Shown here piece after piece: positions 62,456 through 64,000 of a DNA stretch of 64,000 bases. Source of the DNA: Nitrosococcus halophilus Nc 4 (GTDB lineage: Bacteria > Pseudomonadota > Gammaproteobacteria > Nitrosococcales > Nitrosococcaceae); contig NC_013960.1 of the NCBI RefSeq assembly GCF_000024725.1, positions 1,324,261-1,388,260 of the forward strand, in the 5' to 3' direction. The position numbers were made by a program, and so were the translations under genes. Every line of letters begins with the position of its first letter. The stretch's first letter is position 1. The notes under the pieces were generated by a model, which was not told the origin of the DNA, made no database searches, and saw nothing but the letters and a program-made list of their open reading frames with translations.

Positions 62456-62629
62456 ACCTTTTCAAAGTTAATTTTTAAGGCTATCTTGAGCCCCAGAACG
62501 CTCTTGAAGAGTTCGCTTTATGGTAATAGGCTTCTCTTCGTGCGCACAGCGCACGCTACTTGTCGGCTCGTAGGGGCGGTTAAGCTGCGTGAAACCGATC
62601 CCATTGTAATAGGCGCTAAGGGGACAAAA

Positions 62630-64000
62630 ATGAGAAAAACTTTTTCTTTCTTTTCAGGGGGTATAGTCGTTTTCTTTTTGACCTTACTCCTGTTTTTCGT
62701 AGGTGTCCAAGAGACGCGAGCAGCAGAAAATAATACCGACTGGGATGCATTCGTTCACAATTTCATCGAAGAATATTTTGTTGTCAATCCTGACTTTGCC
62801 GTTCGTGCGGGTCGGCATGAGTTTGATGGCAAGCTGCCTGATTGGAGTCCAGAAGCGCTTGCCAAAGAGGTCAAGCGCCTGCGGTCGGAACGCCAACGGG
62901 CCCTTGCTTTTGATTCAGATTCCTTAACGGCAAGTCAGCGTTTTGAGCGTGATTATTTAATTGCCTGGATTGATAAGGATCTCTTCTGGTTGGAGACTTC
63001 GGAATGGCCTTATAAAAATCCAGCATTCTATACTCAAGAGCTTGATCCCAATGTTTACCTTAGCCGCCCCTATGCTCCGCTAGAAGAACGTATGCGAGCT
63101 TATATTGCTTACACCAGAGCCATTCCCACCGCAGCCAAACAAATTCGCCATAACCTGAGGACGCCGCTGCCACGAACCTATGTGGACATTGGCGAGAAGG
63201 TATTCGGAGGTCTCGCCGCTTACTATGAAAAAGATGCGCTGGCCATTTTCAGCGCCGTGGATAACGCGCAGTTGCAGAGAAAATTTCGGGCGGCCAATAA
63301 GCGAGCTATTGAAGCGATGAGGGAACTGCAACAGTGGATGCAGGCACAACGAGACAATGCCACCGATGACTTTGCTTTAGGTGCGCCTCTTTTTCGGGCC
63401 CTGTTGCGGGAGACCGAGCGGGTAAAAGTGCCTATTGAGCGGTTAGAGAAAATAGGGCGTCAAGATCTTGAGCGCAATCTTGCGGCATTGCAGAAGGCGT
63501 GCGGAGATTATGCCCCTGGCAAGACAATACCGGAGTGCATTGAAAAAGCCCAGGCGGTAAAACCTGAAAAGGGTCCTGTTGAGGAAGCACGCCGCCAGCT
63601 CCAGGAACTTAAGGCCTTTGTCATTGCTAAAGATCTAGTCACGATTCCAGGCACTGAGCAAGCTCAGGTGGAGCCTTCCCCCCCTTATATGCAATGGAAT
63701 TTTGCCTATATCGACATTCCTGGTCCTTTTGATAAAGCGTTACCTTCTGTTTACTATGTGGCGCCGCCTGATCCGTCCTGGTCTAAGGAAGAACAAGAAG
63801 CCTACATTCCGGATAAGGCAGACCTATTGTTTGTCTCGGTCCATGAAGTTTGGCCGGGCCATTTTTTACAGTTCTTACACTCCAACCGGGTGGCTTCCCC
63901 AGTGGGAAAACTTTTTGTGGGTTACGGCTTTGCTGAAGGTTGGGCCCACTATGCGGAGGAACTGATGTGGGAAGCCGGGTTAGGTAATGGCGATCCAGAA
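62630..64000 (+). CDS. DUF885 family putative exported metallopeptidase (5' part, cut by window end)
   Basis: The gene begins at ATG 62630 with AAGGGG upstream. The open frame runs 457 codons to the end of the window with no stop, so the 3' part is missing. A signal peptide is likely (IVVFFLTLLLFFVGVQETRA, about residues 12-31). The body has DWDAFVHNFIEEYFVVNPDF and AVRAGRHEFDG, an opening typical of DUF885 proteins. HEVWPGHFLQFLHSNR (about residues 405-420) is a HExxxGH-like metal site, followed by FVGYGFAEGWAHYAEELM, typical of this family. DUF885 proteins are thought to be metal-dependent exopeptidases; activity here is inferred. Confidence 0.87.
   Translation, partial: MRKTFSFFSGGIVVFFLTLLLFFVGVQETRAAENNTDWDAFVHNFIEEYFVVNPDFAVRAGRHEFDGKLPDWSPEALAKEVKRLRSERQRALAFDSDSLTASQRFERDYLIAWIDKDLFWLETSEWPYKNPAFYTQELDPNVYLSRPYAPLEERMRAYIAYTRAIPTAAKQIRHNLRTPLPRTYVDIGEKVFGGLAAYYEKDALAIFSAVDNAQLQRKFRAANKRAIEAMRELQQWMQAQRDNATDDFALGAPLFRALLRETERVKVPIERLEKIGRQDLERNLAALQKACGDYAPGKTIPECIEKAQAVKPEKGPVEEARRQLQELKAFVIAKDLVTIPGTEQAQVEPSPPYMQWNFAYIDIPGPFDKALPSVYYVAPPDPSWSKEEQEAYIPDKADLLFVSVHEVWPGHFLQFLHSNRVASPVGKLFVGYGFAEGWAHYAEELMWEAGLGNGDPE

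Noticed and set aside
62521-62580. Segment resembling 12630-12654 as a mobile repeat
   Set aside because: They share CTCTTCGTGC and GCTACTTGTCGG, with a small GTGCGCACAGCGCAC hairpin in one, but the match is too short to define a family.
1-64000. tRNA, rRNA and CRISPR arrays
   Set aside because: No cloverleaf with a conserved T-loop, no rRNA-like stretches and no regularly spaced direct repeats were found.

Overview
The window looks like chromosomal DNA of a Gram-negative gammaproteobacterium. The evidence is Wza/WbaP-type polysaccharide export, a FbaB aldolase that reads almost like the E. coli enzyme, Hyp maturation genes, many lipoproteins and c-type cytochromes, and DnaA boxes of the TTATCCACA type. 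My best guess is a Nitrosococcus-like member of the Chromatiales. That name rests on general recall of gene content, not on a search. Base composition is moderate and no tRNA, rRNA or CRISPR array was seen.

Region 1 (1-12306) is an exopolysaccharide locus. It holds three glycosyltransferases, a secreted beta-helix protein, a sulfotransferase, the GDP-fucose pathway (gmd, fcl), a Wza-like export lipoprotein and a WbaP-like initiating phosphosugar transferase. Together they suggest a fucose-containing and perhaps sulfated polysaccharide. The locus ends in a scarred 0.9-kb gap (12307-13196) with an IS256-type transposase remnant, a REP-like repeat and a short palindromic-ended repeat.

Region 2 (13197-32750) is the most unusual gene set. 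It has two GMC flavoprotein oxidoreductases, a membrane-anchored metallophosphoesterase, four diheme c-type cytochromes (two of them tandem paralogues resembling RoxA/MauG-type proteins), an Old Yellow Enzyme-type reductase, a 55-residue membrane peptide, a membrane patatin-like lipase, and a protein with an internally duplicated membrane module fused to a soluble domain. Nearly all genes point the same way with short gaps. I infer a cell-envelope pathway that frees and oxidises a hydrophobic or lipid-like substrate and passes the electrons to c-type cytochromes. The substrate is unknown.

Region 3 (32849-46345) has central-carbon enzymes (fbaB, maeB), a phytanoyl-CoA dioxygenase-like protein, a patatin-like protein and the [NiFe]-hydrogenase maturation genes. 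hypF lies apart from hypA-B-C-(gmhA-like)-D-E. No hydrogenase structural gene lies in the window. The patatin gene at 40254-41393 is bracketed by two copies of a non-coding module. Each copy has three DnaA boxes in the same orientation and spacing, a conserved AT-rich tract, and an IHF-like site at nearly the same distance. This is the strongest non-coding signal in the window.

Region 4 (46364-64000) is mixed. It contains an IS607-family element with a TnpB that lacks zinc-ribbon cysteines, placed directly before gpmA, then a Uma2 nuclease-like protein and a very long GltD/PyrK-like flavoprotein. Next come a chimera of a P1B-ATPase membrane half with a CaCA cation exchanger, a lipoprotein, a membrane-embedded MutS-like ATPase, and a ferredoxin-reductase-like protein. 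Last are an M20 amidohydrolase overlapping a carboxylate-amine ligase, a small double-glycine leader peptide gene and the start of a DUF885 protein cut by the window end.
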